From Apostichopus japonicus (taxonomy: Eukaryota > Echinodermata > Holothuroidea > Aspidochirotida > Stichopodidae): a stretch of DNA of 64,000 bases. Location: contig NC_092579.1 in the NCBI RefSeq assembly GCF_037975245.1, positions 27,393,666 to 27,457,665 of the forward strand. Direction: 5' to 3'. Numbering within the stretch: the first letter of the stretch is position 1; each line of letters opens with the position of its first letter. Both the position numbers and the translations under genes were made by a program. Below, piece after piece: positions 1 to 14,498 of this stretch. The notes below the pieces were generated by a model. That model searched no databases and had not been told where the DNA came from. It worked only from the letters and a program-made list of their open reading frames with translations.

Positions 1-3000
1 TCAACTCTATGCAGCAACTCGGTATCTTCAGGCAGTATCTCGCTGTTTTATGTCCCTCGAATGAAGCAACGACCTCTCAGCTCTCAGCCAAATAAAACCG
101 ACTTTATTTACATTCAGCATGTATTTAATGCGGCTTTGTCCCTATGCATGGGTCAGTGTACCTTTACATCTGTACACCCAATACTGTAAACATCGACAAC
201 TCTCACAGAGTGGCTCAATTAAGGGCAAGTACGATTACTCACAAGACTAACGAATGGTATATGTCAAGAAATACACTGCCCATCCCCTTTGTAGAGTATT
301 AAGTTTCCCATCGTAGAATCAGCCACCATCAGTACACAGGGCAGCACAACAGATATAGCTGTTAAATTATCGTTTCTATTATTACAATTTTAATATTAAT
401 GTTTATATTAATATTAAAAGTCACTCGGAAATATTTGTATAAATTTTTCTCTTTTTCTCGATGAAAAAGGCATTATTGGACCTGGTTCAGATTACTCGTT
501 CCAATCAATTAAAACCACAAATATCTCTGACAATATTCGTTCTCAAGGTCAGTTTATATATATATGTTTTCGAATCAAAAGATATGAAGTTGATATATGA
601 TTCTCTGCAAAGCTTGTTAATAAATAATCCAAGGGGATCATACTTGTATCATGTGTGAGGAAAAGCCTACAGGAGGATATCGTATTAGGGGGTAAAAAAG
701 GACACTTGCCAAGTAAATGTAGTTTGTTAGCAGTTTTTTCCTCCCTCTTGGAAAGCAAATAGTTGTGTAACTATTAATACACACACAGACAGTTATATAG
801 GCTATATGTGATTACTGAGACACTATGCATGTTGCGAAGTTTGATTGCGTTTACTACATGGTACATTAGGAACAATCGACTCAAGAAAGTGAAAATACAG
901 CGACGTCACTTTATTTTAGAGTATTAAAGCTGATGTGTTTGATTATCGGGGGGTATCAAATGTGGAATTTTAACATGATTTGCTTAGAATGTGGAAACTC
1001 CATTTTCCAGTCATCATATCTAGTGAACATAGCATGTATAATAACATGCTATATTTCTATTTCAAAAGTCAACAGTATCGGCCACAATTTGAGCATACTA
1101 AAACAATTTTAAAAAGTTTTCAAACCTACTGTCCTAGAGGCTCAATTTTTTTTTCTTCAGATATACTGAGGATTGCTAGAACTGTTGATGATCAAGTGTG
1201 GACTTAATTTACGTTTACGAGTAGGCACAGTAATCTGCTGGTTGAAATTTGAGCATGGGTGACCACTTTTTGACTTTCTAGCATATTCAGTGGACAATAA
1301 AACTGATGACCTTTTAACTGTAGCTAAAAACTACTGTACTACTGTAATATCCACATAACTTCAAATCATTTTTGATAATACCATAAATAACCTGACATAT
1401 GGATAGTCAGGTATAATATGTCAATCAGTTATTTCTAAGCCTTATCAAGTTTGTCAGGGTATGACCTTTACCCAGCTCCTGAGTCATGATCATCAATTGG
1501 TCTCAATTGGTATCTAATTTGCAATCACATGCTGGTATTTCATTACAGTCTCTCCAATACTCCCTGCTTTCATCAACATCTCAACTAACCGAGAGGTTAG
1601 AGCAACCATTTATATCTATATAACCCCCCTCTGAAAGGTGAAACCTCATAGCAAAACCAAAATAGATCTCCACAAAAATCTTTCATAATGTTTCTTAACA
1701 TGTACTGTACACCCACCCCTTACTTAACCTCCTCTGATGCCCATAATGCACCTGCCTGATCCATCAGGGCAATGTGTGTATATAATGAAGGGGTGGGGTG
1801 CCCATCAAGAAGAGGTTAAAGGCCAAAGTTTAAAAAAAGTCCTAAAACCACTTACAAAAAATTTCTCATCAATTTTCATCCCCAATGATATGACCTAATG
1901 ATATGTTTACCCATGCTGCCATAGTAAAGCCGGGATTGCAGTATTTTAACTAGGCTCCTGATAACCCTAAAACTTCTGACAGATAAATATGTACTTAAAT
2001 GTTATTGACATTTTCCAGGCCACTTAGAATCCAGCAAGGAATTAAACATTTCCATGACCAACACAAAGAAATAAGAAATCCCAAAAATCTTCACTGTCTT
2101 GTTTGAGCTTTCATGAGAGAGAAGCAATCACATACTTTAGTATGGATGCATTGGATATCACTTATAATTTAGACAAAGAATTTGTAATGCTTTAATATGA
2201 CAAAATTGGTAACACAAACCTACAATCTCTATATAACGGAGCACGTTGACTATCATCCGAGTATGTTCCATAGCAAAGGCTGCATAGACATTAAGGATCA
2301 GGCCTGGAGGTAGGTGTTCAGCATTAAAACAAGCAACATCCATTTTGAACCACTTTTCCCTTAGCTGTGTTACATTACAAATTTGATCTGAGCTTTCTTC
2401 AAACAATTGTTATCACAGGTTCCAATCACAGGGTGGGGGTCTCTCCACCTGCCCCCTCCCCCAACCGTGGGGCTCAACATCTTGCTCACAAGCTGATGGA
2501 AAACAGGGCCACAGTATTAGTGTTAGCATATATCCTACAACAGAATGCAGGCAAACTTGGCAGGAAAGTATGTGGTCACATTTTAGTTGTATTCTTAACG
2601 TTTGTTCAAGAATCAATACCACACACACTAAACGGCTAGTGGCCATGTACTGTAAGTCGTACGTAAGTCGTACGTAGCCTTCCCGGCCTGTACCGGGCAA
2701 GTCGAGGGGGGAGGGGAACTGGGGGTGAGCAAGTAGAAGAGCAGGGAAGCAGAGGGGAAATAGGAGGTGAGGGGGAATGGCACATAGAATTGCGCATGAT
2801 CAAACACTTGCATAATTACAACCACGATCTCAGATATAGCTACCTAATACAGGCCTAGAAAATGCTGTTTTAAGAACTTCACTTGAACCAATTTTTTTTG
2901 CAAAATTGTGATTTCAACACAGCTGCTTCCAGTGGAGTGTAACCAACCATAAACTAACCAGGTATCAATCACTGTAATTACCACACACAACAAAGCCTTC

Positions 3001-4022
3001 CTCTTTCTTTCTTTCTGTCTTGTTTTGTTTTTCTCCTTTTCTTTTTCTCTATTTGGTTATGATTCTTTGGAACCATTGGGGAGTAATGCTTATTATGATA
3101 TTTACTAACCTTGAAGGTTGATTATGCCTGATGAACCATGTTACCCACAGGACAGACCAATCAAATACCAATCAATGGGGTCACCATAAAGCCTCATTAG
3201 CTATCCCCACATCCTATATACTGGGTCAATGCACTTTGGGTATCCGTTCCTGACCAGTGTGTAAACGACTCAACCGAGACAACACAGAAGAATTAGACTA
3301 TTAGACCCTTTCTTACTTTCAAATATTGTGGACGCTACATGGATCACTGCCTATCGTAACAAAAACCAAATGCAAATATTTTTTTCAGTCCTTTCCGGTT
3401 GGTCAACCGAAGCATATAATGAGGCTTTATGACTGATGAGCAACTTCCATCAAATATGTTTCCATGATAACTTGATGATAATGATAACTTGCTGAAACTT
3501 GATGAACTTGATGAAAATGATAACTTGCACAGTATCAAAACATCTATCCTCATGTGACTTGACAGATTCATTGAATCATTTACTTTCGTAACTTCTATGT
3601 TCGCACACAGGCTAAGAAAGCAACAGAACAAGAATCCCTTATAACTTTTATAGTTTAAATTCCAATTTAAAATGGTTTAGACAGAGACCAGTTCCAGATT
3701 TAAAGCAATGAATATATTTGAATCTGATGGTAGTCATTGGATATAAAGCAGTCATTCTGCATTCCATTATAAACAAACACACACAGAAACTGATGCCTAC
3801 CAGTCATGATGCACGTCGAGTGACTCATGTCGTACTTTGAACATCTTCCAGGTGATGACTTACAAGCAAACTTGTGTCCATGTTGACTTGTTAAATTAAC
3901 AAACCTTTAATTCCTCATTCTTCCCCAACTGGACTTACTTTTATGGAAGGGAAATACCACATCCGAAATAATAATGGCCCGGTCACCAGTAGAGGAAGGG
4001 GGTGTTTAAGGGTCACCAGATG
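1..4022. other. no gene recognised; AT-rich non-coding sequence
   Basis: No open frame here resembles a known protein, and all are short. I see only simple sequence: an AT-rich stretch near 380-440, a direct repeat of GTAAGTCGTAC at 2652-2674, a T/C-rich stretch near 3000-3050, and a short degenerate tandem at 3463-3529. It could be intergenic DNA or an intron of a neighbouring gene. Confidence 0.5.
3463..3529. repeat. short degenerate tandem repeat (GATAACTTGATGA-like)
   Basis: Overlapping variants of GATAACTTG and AACTTGATGA recur at least five times in about 67 bases. This explains a serine-rich minus-strand frame across the region, which is not a gene. Confidence 0.6.
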
Positions 4023-4072
4023 CTCTAGACACAGTAGAACGAGAGTGCATTAGTTGTGGGGAGACATGTGAG
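4023..4072 (+). repeat. dispersed repeat core, copy 1
   Basis: This copy reads CTCTAGACACAGTAGAACG, then GAGAGTGCATTAGTTGTGG, then GGAGACATGTGAG. The same succession (TCTAGACA, GTAGAG, GAGAGTGC, GTTGTG, GGAGACAGGTAAG) recurs at seven further + strand sites and several minus-strand sites up to 20 kb. Downstream it continues with AGGGAACCTTTC, which resembles the 3' flank of copies 3, 5 and 7. The family is unknown to me. Confidence 0.65.
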
Positions 4073-7000
4073 ATAAAGAGTTTAGGGAACCTTTCAAATG
4101 TGTGAAAGAGATGATTTAAGCATCTGTGTGTACATGGAATGTAGAATGCACTTTTACAGCTCATCATTTCTTCTCTTTAAAATAGTTTATTGAAAAAGAC
4201 CTAATCAGCAATTGCCCATGATGATCCTCTCCTGATGCAATTACCCTCCAGTTTACCTAATCCCTATCACCCATGGCACACGTTTCAATACTCCAGTGCC
4301 CTCTCTTCTTTATGAAACTGGTACACATCAAACCTACAATCAAACAGACGATAGAATAAATGATATCTAATAACTAATGATCACTTAGTAATTGAAGACT
4401 ACAAACCAGAACTGTAACGACTAAAACCCAACGGAATAAGAAGAAACCACAGAGAACGTGAGAGGTTCAATAAAATAATTCGCTAATTGCAGGAGAATGT
4501 GTCGTATACTGATCTTCTTAACGTCTCGAAAGGGGTCCGGTTGGGCAGAACAAAGACAAGTTAATATTGAAGACAAATACGTTCACAACATAGTATACTA
4601 TGGCGTTGTTAAACAGTTGGAAGTTTATTACAGGCTGCGAGAAAAACACAACCAGTGTGTTCGACTGGATTGTGCTAGTTTGGTAGGTTTCGACGAAATG
4701 ACTCACAAAAACACAGCTTTCTATTCCCATGAAATACTGTACGCCATGCCGTATGCAGGAAAAACACTCTAACGCGTGATATTGCATGCTAAACTTCTGC
4801 CTTCCGACAATTCAAATAATTCAGATAAATTTATTCCATAGCAATGAAAATTCATAGCTTTATGCAGTTTAAACCACCTGTGACTCTCCAGTAGCAAGCA
4901 CTTAAGTTCCTGTTTTTGCATGTCATAAATGAAATAAAAAAGTTATTATATTTTTCTCTCCTCTTTTTGGCAGCACAGTCCTCATTTGTCTCCTTTTGCA
5001 TTCTGTCTGACCATCTGCTTCTCCACCTGCTCCGGTAGTTATGACCTTACCACCGGCAAAACAAACCCATTTAATTTAACGCAAGTACAGTTGCTGCTTC
5101 ATAAGCAGCAGCTCCCTGATGTAAGAGAGCCCTAGTTCAGTATCCTCTAGCCTTTGAAGGTAACTTATAAATCATCTTTGGGTTTATTTGCCGGGATAAA
5201 TAGTTCATACTTTATGACATTGAATGCATGTAACATTACAGTTCGTAAGCTGGATAAATCAAGTATTATTTAAATCAATGAAGAAAGACTTGAAAATTTT
5301 GATGATTTGATGTTTGTGTAATTATTATAGTAACATATCCAGATATATCTGGGCATCAACAATTTCAGGAATTAATAGGGTCGACGATTATTCAATACTT
5401 AATTTCTCATTTAATTGACTTACTTATCTCATTATTTCCCTTTTTGTATTGGGAATCCATCATGAATGAACTAAACGCACTAGGATTCCCATGAATCAAA
5501 ATCCGAGCTAAAAAATTTGTAAACACGTACAGTAAACAATGGATGCAAAGATTTGGAAAGATTGTGCAATCTTCTCATATTTCTTTCATCTATGGATTTT
5601 CTCCCATTTATTGTTTGGTCAATGATGCAACTATCCACTGGAAAGCTGGATGGATTGTTGGAATGTTGGCTTAAGCCTTGCTCTCCTCTCCTCCCCAATC
5701 TTGCTTCTCATTCCTTCTCAATATTGCTTTTCCCTCTTCCACCCACAAACCCCCCCTCCCCTCCCCTTCAAAGGTTTTCTGAAAAGGGCACACTGGTAGT
5801 TACTTTAGATATGACACTACTGTAACTCTCTCCCTAACTATTTTATTTTCTTTCTTTTCTTAGTTTTATAATCTTACAGTGATCTCTTTTTATATACAGT
5901 TTAATGGTATCATCCCATCAATCACTCACAAAACAAATGAATTTTGGAACCAATAACTGATCTACAAAGGGCCAAAATTAAAATTCAAATATATTGTTAT
6001 CCAACAGGCTATAAGTAAAGACAAGTATGATCTGGGGAAATAAAGTAATGCAGTTTGCAAACCCATTTACATACTAAATCAATAGGTTCCTCCTCACACT
6101 GGGCCTCCACAGTTCAAAATCCTGCAGGGTCAGGAAACCAATATGTCATTCATCCTTGGCAAAAAAACCTTTCACCAAATTTACTGTCAATATGTCATAT
6201 CTGTCACAGGAACCCTGTCTATTGTAATGTATGTGCCCTTATATTGAGACAAGATCTGATTCCACAGCAACAATTTGGAGAGAGTTTGCCTTTTTTTAAT
6301 TGCTGGAATAATTTGCTAAATTGAGCAGGATTCTGGGAATTATTTACACTGATATAACCTTTCTTTCATTTGATTTTGTAAGGTACAGCATAGTATGTAG
6401 CCAACAACACTAATCATTTCATTTTTTTTTCTCACTCTCTCTGTTTTTGTGTGAATAATTTGGAATTAACCTTTGATCCTTTTTTGGAAGTTTAACTTAG
6501 CAATGAAAAAGAAAAATATTAATATAGACTGTAATTTCTCCACTGGGTTATCCTCAATTTTTTTCATAATTGTGCAAAATTTCTGTCACTAGGGGTTGAA
6601 CATGCTCCAGTCTCGAACAACCTGGAATGTGTGAGCTCCTAATAGCTCAATGTTATTAAAATTACTAATTAATAGAAAAATTTTAATTCCTGCATTACTT
6701 TCCAAACAGAAATATGATTAAAATTATGACAAAACAACATTTACATCGAAATTAAACCCAGTCTTTACAGATAAGGATTTCAGCTTCCAATGCAACAAAT
6801 TTATAACAAGTATCGCTGTTAATTTTTGTTTTCCGTGACAAAACCAGCTGCGGTAAAATAAACAACACAAACAATTCAACTAGAACTAATGCATGAATAG
6901 TCATAACACAACCCTCCAACCCCCCCCACCCCCTGACCTCCCAACCATCCCTCATCAGTGCATCTCAAAAATTCACTCTCGCTTAACACCACTTGGGTAA

Positions 7001-7945
7001 TAAACAATGCATTTTCAAGATCTATTTACATATTTTCTTAAATGGTGCAAGAACAAATATTTGTGATAATTTACGAGGCTCACAATTTCTAGACCTGGCT
7101 TTAAACTCTTTTTCTATATTTTCTGTTTGTAATCTAAGAGGAGTACCTTTCTCAATGACCCCCTTTTGTGGTACCTCCGAGGTTTTTTGTAACCGCTGAT
7201 ACTTTCCCCCCAGATTCAGTTCCGAGCAATTTGAAATCCGTCCCAAGGGTTCCTTGTCTTGATTAGAAAATGCGGAAAAAATCGTCTGACATTTTCACTG
7301 GGCACCTGTTGGCTCTGAGACTTTATTTCTTCACAATATTTGACAGGTGTATATATATTTATATATGATGGCACAAAAAAACAGCAAAAACATGGATGAA
7401 ATGAGCAGAACACCACACACTCCAAAACGCATTTTATGGTCGTTTCTATGTATCCCTTTCTCACGACGCTGAGGCCTCGCTCTCTGAATGACAATTTCTG
7501 ACATGTCCTCGTTCTCTTCAGATGTGAGATAACCACGATAAAAAAGAAATATTGGCACAAACTGTCAATTCGCTACTTCACACATACAATCAATTAAAAT
7601 ACACCACTTTTAACAAACAAATGGCCATTTCTTTATCTACCATCTGTTTTCATTAAAGATCATCAGTGACTGAAATTCCAAAATGAAAAATAGTTGGAAG
7701 TTCTCCTGAAAGTCTACACAAGCACTTTCTTTTTCTGCTCTTAGCCCTCCTCCCCAACCCCCCTCCCCCGCTCATCCTCAACTTACTCCGAGAAATAGAC
7801 TGTTAAGTTTTGAGGTGAGGTCAAATGCTTTGCAGATGGTGATAATAAATGCAGTTTGAATCTTGATCATGTAAGAGACAACTCAGCAAAGTAAATCAAA
7901 ACACAATTTATTTGGGCGGTCTGTGTCAATAGGTTTACCAGGTCA

Positions 7946-8000
7946 CTCTAGACATGGCAGAGTGGGAGTGCAGATGTAATGATGAGACATGTCACTGAGG
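7946..8000 (+). repeat. dispersed repeat core, copy 2
   Basis: The copy reads CTCTAGACATGGCAGAGTGG, then GAGTGCAGATGTAATGATGAG, ending ACATGTCACTG. Its TGGCAGAGTGGG happens to fit the Pol III A-box consensus, but I found no convincing B box downstream. It is aligned with the other copies over the whole core. Confidence 0.6.
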
Positions 8001-9135
8001 AAGTTAGGTCGGCCAGAATCAAATGTCCTTGCAAGTTACAATAGTGTTGTGAAGAAATTGTGAGGAAACTAGTACTGTACATGGGAAGCATTGTAAAGAA
8101 TGATTAGCACCAAATTTTTATTTTTTCTCTGAAAAGACTGATACAGAATACTAGTAAACAAAACAACACAGTGCATAAATACCCTCTTTGCAAAGAACAC
8201 CAAAGTGATTCTTTTTTCCCTCTCTATTTTCAAATAAGCTCTACCAAAATGAGTACAAATTCAGTTCTCTGTAGAAGCCTTTATCAATCAACTGGTATCA
8301 GGCGCTCCTTGCTTCTCCCAACAATTTACTCTTTTTGGAGAGATAAATATTATCCAGCCTGTTTCATCTTAGCAATGAGAGTAACTTAAAAATAGAAAAC
8401 TCTGAGGGTCAAATGCTAGTTTTGGTACAAATTAAAAGCCATCCCCTTGAATGGCTCTGATGGTTTCAACATTCTAAATCAATGTCACCCACTGGCTGGA
8501 GGGTAAATTTTGGCTGCCACAGGGATTTATTTTTGGGTCACCACTCTGTGTGCTGGTTTCAAGCTCAAATATCAAATCAAATGTCAGCTAAATATTTCAC
8601 TGATGGGATATCATATTTATGGTGATTAATGAGCCACAATTAAAATCCTACCCTAATTACTGGAAAATATAGGACTTAAATTTCTTTGTTGCAGAAAAAC
8701 TTCTTTTGAGTCTGATGATCTGTTCATAATTAATGAGAGAATTTAGAAATACAGTCAGTCACAGTTGATGTTTTTTTTTTTCTCTTTTATTTATATATAT
8801 AGTTTTATTTTGTAAAGTTTAATCTGTGTAATGAAAACCAGCGTTAGACTAGCGGAACTGCTGCCTTCCCCTAATTTGTGATACAAGATGGGACAAGACC
8901 CACTCCCAAAACTGTCTCAAAAACCTTTCTAAAGCAATAAGGACACTTACCAGGCTGCACACAAAATATGACCAGTTATTCCTTCTGCAGAAAGTCCTGA
9001 TTTATACTGTTCAGAACGAACTGAATCAAACTTAAATCTGAGCCCAAAAAGAACCTTCTGGACACTTTGGGTGGTAGAATGAGAAGGAAGAGCAATGCCA
9101 TCGAGGAGGCACAGTGTTGAAAGGTTACCACTTTA

Positions 9136-9182
9136 TTCTAGGCAGTAGAATGGTGCTAAGGTTGTGAGGAGACAGGTAAGCG
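9136..9182 (+). repeat. dispersed repeat core, copy 3
   Basis: The copy reads TTCTAGGCAGTAGAATG, then GTGCTAAGGTTGTGAGG, then AGACAGGTAAGC. It is closest to copy 7 at 17871, including the flank GGAAACAAAGTAAA after the core. The AGACAG/GTAAG end matches a consensus 5' splice site. Confidence 0.65.
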
Positions 9183-9512
9183 GGAAACAAAGTAAAACCT
9201 TTTAGTACAGCAGGTTTTCTGGTAATATTTGACCACTCTGTCATGTGAGATGCAGCCAAAGCCTAGCAAATTTGCTTTAAAACAAAAAGCTGCATAAAAT
9301 CTGGGACTCAACTTAAAATCTTGGAGGGAATGGTATGGAATAACGAAGTGACCAATAAACAGCCCCAAAAAATGTCAGCAAATTTTATCAGACTATTTGA
9401 AAAAATTAGCTTTCTTCTTCATTTTTCTTTTCTTTCTTGTAAAATTCCAACCTGCTCCATTTTCATCTTCCAATATAAACAAACATGAAATGACTGTCTT
9501 GGATATTCCGTA

Positions 9513-9555
9513 CTTACCTGTCTTTTCTATGCAACAGCATTTTCCCCATCCATCT
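9513..9555 (-). repeat. diverged minus-strand copy of the dispersed repeat core
   Basis: Read on the minus strand it ends TGCTGTTGCATAG, then AAAAGACAGGTAAGTAC, aligning loosely with the core of copies 1-8. The CAG/GTAAGTA end is a textbook splice donor, so a short minus-strand open frame here could look like an exon. I prefer a repeat copy, because the same donor-like end occurs in several other copies. Confidence 0.4.
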
Positions 9556-12289
9556 AGTAAGTACCCTAAGTGATAATTAATTAGCACATGCTGATGACCC
9601 TTTAATATTCCTTTTTCTTCCATGCCAACAACTCTTACTCCTCTGTCAAATCTAGAATTCACTCATGGACATTACTTTTGAAGATTGTTTGGTGCATAAG
9701 TATAAAGTATCATCACCGACATTGTGTTACAAAGTTAAACAACACGGTCACCTCCAGACTTCGACACACATTCTACTGCCTGCAGCCTCGACTCATTATC
9801 TCTCACATGGAGATTTTGGGCGTTCTTCACACCAGAAAGCGTTTTCATACAATTCTAGCAATTTTCGCACTATAAAATTTGGATGCAAAATCAATGCACT
9901 TTTTAATATATATCTTCCCACACATGTGACTGAACCAACTTTTCGAGCTGTGAATCAAAAGGCAAGATTTGCATATTTAACATAGATTCTGTGACCAAGA
10001 TACTATTAGACTGTTTTCTGTTTCTTAGAAGGAAGACAACATTCCCATTTAGGCACAGCCTTCATTTTTTCTCTCGTACATTAATGCTCTTTTGTTTCTA
10101 AGCACGGTGTGTTTTTTTTTTTTAGCGTCTCTAAAATGGTGGTCCAATTGAAAAGTTCTCTGGGTCACTCTATCGTCACAAGTCTCACAGGGTAGGCAAT
10201 TAATCACTGTCCATTGAATAATTAATCACTTTAATAAATTAAAAAACAATATTGCCTTTTTCAATAGGAGAGAGTGAGGGTTGACAAAGACAAAGACTTG
10301 GAAATGAGCCGTTAATAAACAACGAGGGATCAAAACGAACATTGGTGAAAAGGTTACTGTACCTTACAGTAATCCCTTGGAGTAAACAATTTTAATTTGA
10401 ACACCTGAGTACAACATCATACCATGTAGGTTCAAGGGAGGGAGATACAACGATAAAGAGTATAATATCCGTCACACATCTGGTTCCATTTACCATTTGT
10501 AAGTAAAACGAGGAAATGTCTCAAATGCTGCTCTTAGAAACCATAAATATTTCTTGAATACTTCTTTTTCGTTTTTTTTTTTATTTTTCATCTCTTTTTC
10601 AAATAGAAGGAAAATTAAATTCACAAAAAGGTTATGTTTGAAATAAAATGCCTCATACTAATGAACCTACTGTTGTGACAAGTATCCTAAAGGTAAAATA
10701 AAATCGTTAATGTGTAAACACTAAATGTCACAACAGGGGGGAAAAAAACCACAGCATGTGTATTGTCGAGAGCTTTCCTGTTTTGATACTATCAGGATGC
10801 AAACAGGAAATAATAAGATTGCATTTATAGTTGAAATATCACAGAATTATGTAAATTACACAAATTTACATCTACACTGCGCTGGAACAGTGAGGCTTGT
10901 TTTTACTCTTCCTTTTCTTTCATTTTCTTGTTTTTATGAGTAGTCTGTTCCTAGCATAGATCCTATATTTGAAGAAATAGAAAATGAACAAGTTATGACA
11001 AGATTGCTACAGTATCACATTCTACATCTAAAAACATGATTTGCCCTGTCTGGTTAATTAAGTTCAAAGGTCACACAAAATGGCCTAAAATGGGTGCATT
11101 CCTTTTTCAAATTCCTGTTGGTCTTTGTCATGGTTAATGACTTAGTTCTGGTCAAGTAGATACTGTATTGTGTGAGTCCTTGAGGTTAAAAACAAATATT
11201 GACCCTCAGTAGAATTCTAGGAAGGTATTTTACAAGTAGTCAAAGAAACCATTTAGGACCGACTTGGGCGGAACAATAACTGTAGAAAGGTGAAACTTCA
11301 AACAACAAGTTTTAGGAGTACATTTTTGCTTTCAGTCCACAGTATATAATGAAATCTACCGAGCTGTTTACTCTCAGTAAAATTTTAATCGAGATCAGAC
11401 AATATGCTGGATAATCGCTGCAGTTAACTGCATGACTTTTTGAGCATCTGATTTGCAGGTTGGGTGAAAGGGGAAATGGCATCATTTGAATAGAGACATG
11501 TAGGATTGGAATAGTTAACACACATGCAACCCATATCATGAAAAACAATAAACAATAACAACAACAATAAATAACATTGTTTGTATTTATCTTATTTCTC
11601 AAGGAACAATTAGCTGAGGGATCCATGATGGATTAAAGAAATACAGAAACAGTGACTACTATGATATATTGCACATATATGTTAACTCCACAGAGGTAAG
11701 ACAATTATATGCACTGTTTTCCATTCTTTATTGTACAAAAATTCAATTGTTCTCTTTTTCTTTCTTTCTTTTTTTTTTCTTTTCTTTCTACATACACAGG
11801 CTGGGTGTTACCGACTTTCAAAATCAACCGCCCTATACTCCCCTCATTTTACGTCTTTGAAACCGGTTAAGTTTTGTAAAACAATTTTCCAAATTTCAAT
11901 AGACTTTCAGCTATAAGAAAATAGTAATTCTCCAGCTACAGTACAAGTTTTCAAAAACAAAAACATATGGAAAGCCATACACATACATACTGTACTACCT
12001 ACAGTAAACTACTATTATAGTAGCTAGATGTTATAAAACATATTCGATAATACATCAAACAAACAGTGCTGTATTTCTTTATTAAACAGCTGTCTAAATT
12101 CCATGCCAGAAAAACACATGATGAAAAATGTACCAGTAACTTCAAAGAAACTGTTGAATGCTGATTGACATTACGATAGCTACCCCTAGAATTATTGGAT
12201 TGCTGTATCCACTAATATTACAATTATTCAGACTGTTAAATTCAAGGGCTTTACTGACGGCAGAGCATATATTCATAATTGGGAAAAAT

Positions 12290-12339
12290 CTTGACATGGT
12301 AGAACGAGAGTGCAGTAACTGTGAGCAGACAGGTAAGGG
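12290..12339 (+). repeat. dispersed repeat core, copy 4
   Basis: The copy reads CTTGACATGGTAGAACGAG, then AGTGCAGTAACTGTGAGC, then AGACAGGTAAGGG. The segment GTAGAACGAGAGTGCA is nearly identical to copy 1, 8.3 kb upstream. Confidence 0.65.
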
Positions 12340-12440
12340 AATGGGTCAGTGAGGGGGACACATCTTGTGGTAACATGGCCCGAATTTCGAAGCCTGCTAC
12401 TGTAGTGTTATCAATGCATTTGAAATGTAAATAATCTGCC

Positions 12441-12490
12441 TTCAGGCAAGATATGTCAGAGTGGAACTGTTGTGTGTAGACAGGTCAGTG
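12441..12490 (+). repeat. dispersed repeat core, copy 5
   Basis: The copy reads TTCAGGCAAGATATGTCAG, then AGTGGAACTGTTGTGTG, then TAGACAGGTCAGTG. The 3' flank AAAGCAACCTTTTAG matches the flanks of copies 1 and 3. It lies only about 150 bases after copy 4, suggesting local tandem spread. Confidence 0.55.
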
Positions 12491-13550
12491 AATAGAGCTA
12501 AAGCAACCTTTTAGCAGCCTAACTTTTCCATATTACAAACTCTTTGTTACTTCTTTGTTTTCTTTTTTTTTGGGGGGTAATGTCAAAACTTAAAGCATTT
12601 GAAAAAATGATTCTTAAAAGTTACAGTAAACCTCAGAGCTAGAATGGAACTAAAGCTGCAACAATAAAAACAGCAATTCATCTCAGATACTTCCTGTATA
12701 ACAAGACTTCTTCAAATTGCCATCAAAACTTGCCCATAACTTTCTCGAGCTGATAGTTTGAAACATAAGATGCAGATAAATGTCATTAAGAAGCCAATGC
12801 ATCACACGAAAGTTAAATATTCTTCAGGTAATTAGCCATGTCGTCTTCTTTGCCACTTTTAAAAGTAAATTGCACATAAGTAATCTGCCTTGTTTTCCAT
12901 GTCTTAAAATGGCTTCTACTCTTCCTTCAGTCAGACAAGAAAATTACCATTTTTGTCAAAATTCTGTACGTCAAACTTTTCTCATAAGACGCATCTAATA
13001 GTCGCCCCGAGTGACAATTTCCACTATGCCTTTTGCTCTTTAACTTGTACAAAAATCGTAAGGTTTCTATTGTCTATTTTGTCGTTTTTTATTATAACAT
13101 TCATCAATTTCTCTCAATTCTTCTTGGAACTTTAGCGTCACACTTTCCCTTTTCTCAATGGGGGGGGGGGCATGGGGGGTGGAGAGAATAGGGAAACTGA
13201 CTTCTTTGAAAAATAGTAGTACTTGACACTCATATTTCATTTCCATGATTTCCTGTTGATAGGAATAATGAAATAATTCTTGCTCCAAATAATGGAGGTT
13301 TTTTTTCAAGTTTAAACTGTAACCTTTGCAGAATCGTTTTTTCAGGGATGGCATCTTGTCGGTTTCATCTCAGATACAGAATGACAAACAGTAAGTAGTA
13401 GGGGAAAAAGACTGCAACTGGTGCTTCCAAAAACTGCATTTGATTCTCGGATCTGACAGTGTTTATAATGCAGCTGTTATCGTGATCAACTTCTTCCGAT
13501 CTGGAAGCTTGCCAGGATCCAATCCAGCAGGGCTGCAGTGTAACAGAGCT

Positions 13551-13623
13551 AGCTCCTCTCCCCTTTCCTCCTCCCCTCTTTCTCCCTCCTTTCCCCTCCT
13601 TCCCTCCTCTCCCCCTTCCCAAT
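13551..13623 (+). repeat. polypyrimidine (CCT/CTTT) tract
   Basis: Over 70 bases are almost exclusively C and T. The tract gives apparent open frames rich in Ser/Pro/Leu on the + strand and Gly/Arg/Lys on the minus strand, which are low-complexity artefacts. Confidence 0.85.
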
Positions 13624-14338
13624 TTTAAGCAGGGACTAACGATCAACATTATAATATACATACAATTTATTAAAATTTGTAAAAACTAGACGTGAAATCA
13701 AGTCTAAAATGACAAAAGCTCAACAAGCTCAGAACAATATCTTCAAAAATTTATCCTCATCCATGACAAATTAAAGGGGGGGGGGGGGGAGGGAATCCAA
13801 ATCAGGCTTATGTTCTCAAACCACAGTACTACAGTATACTGTATTTATAAGAGTCACTCTTGATAAATGTAGTAGAGAATTCAACAATGGTAAACTACTG
13901 ATACTGTGGGTCACATTTAATATCAACATTCAAGATAACCCAGGTTCCTAACTCAATTCTATATCTCTATTTCATCTTTTGACATTGAAAGATAGATTTC
14001 CTCCCCCCTCCTAGCCTTTGGTATGTTGCTTCTCACAATGCAAGTTCTTAACAACAATGTCAATTACTGCCAGTATTTATAGCTTTTTCTCCAGACTTTT
14101 TCCTACAGTTGGAGACTAAACTTTCAAACCCTGCCATAAAATGTGGGTTACATTGAGTAAATGGGTTCACAAGTGTAAAACAACTACTCAGGCGTGCAGC
14201 AGGGTCTGCTATTGTTTTTTTGTTGTTTTTCTTTCCCCACTGTGCTAAGAACAATTATTTGATACGCATTTTAGGCGCAGAATGTATGAAATATTTTGAA
14301 ACAGTAGATCCTGACAGAAGAGGTACTTATTTAAGAAG

Positions 14339-14370
14339 GACAGACAGACAGACAGACAGACAGACAGAGA
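14339..14370. repeat. (GACA)n microsatellite
   Basis: About seven uninterrupted GACA units are followed by a short GAGA run. Confidence 0.95.
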
Positions 14371-14498
14371 GAAACTCATGGTGAATGGTGATTATACGTA
14401 CAGCCAATCAGAGTGACATGCTGTGGATGTTAAAACTTTTGCTTACTTCTATCACTGTGCTATCCACATCACAAAACCTCAAAAGTTATGTTGAATGC

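Noticed and set aside
9393-9662. Minus-strand exon ending at the consensus donor near 9518
   Set aside because: The donor-like end matches a diverged copy of the dispersed repeat core, the frame starts without a good ATG, and no acceptor or protein family was recognised.
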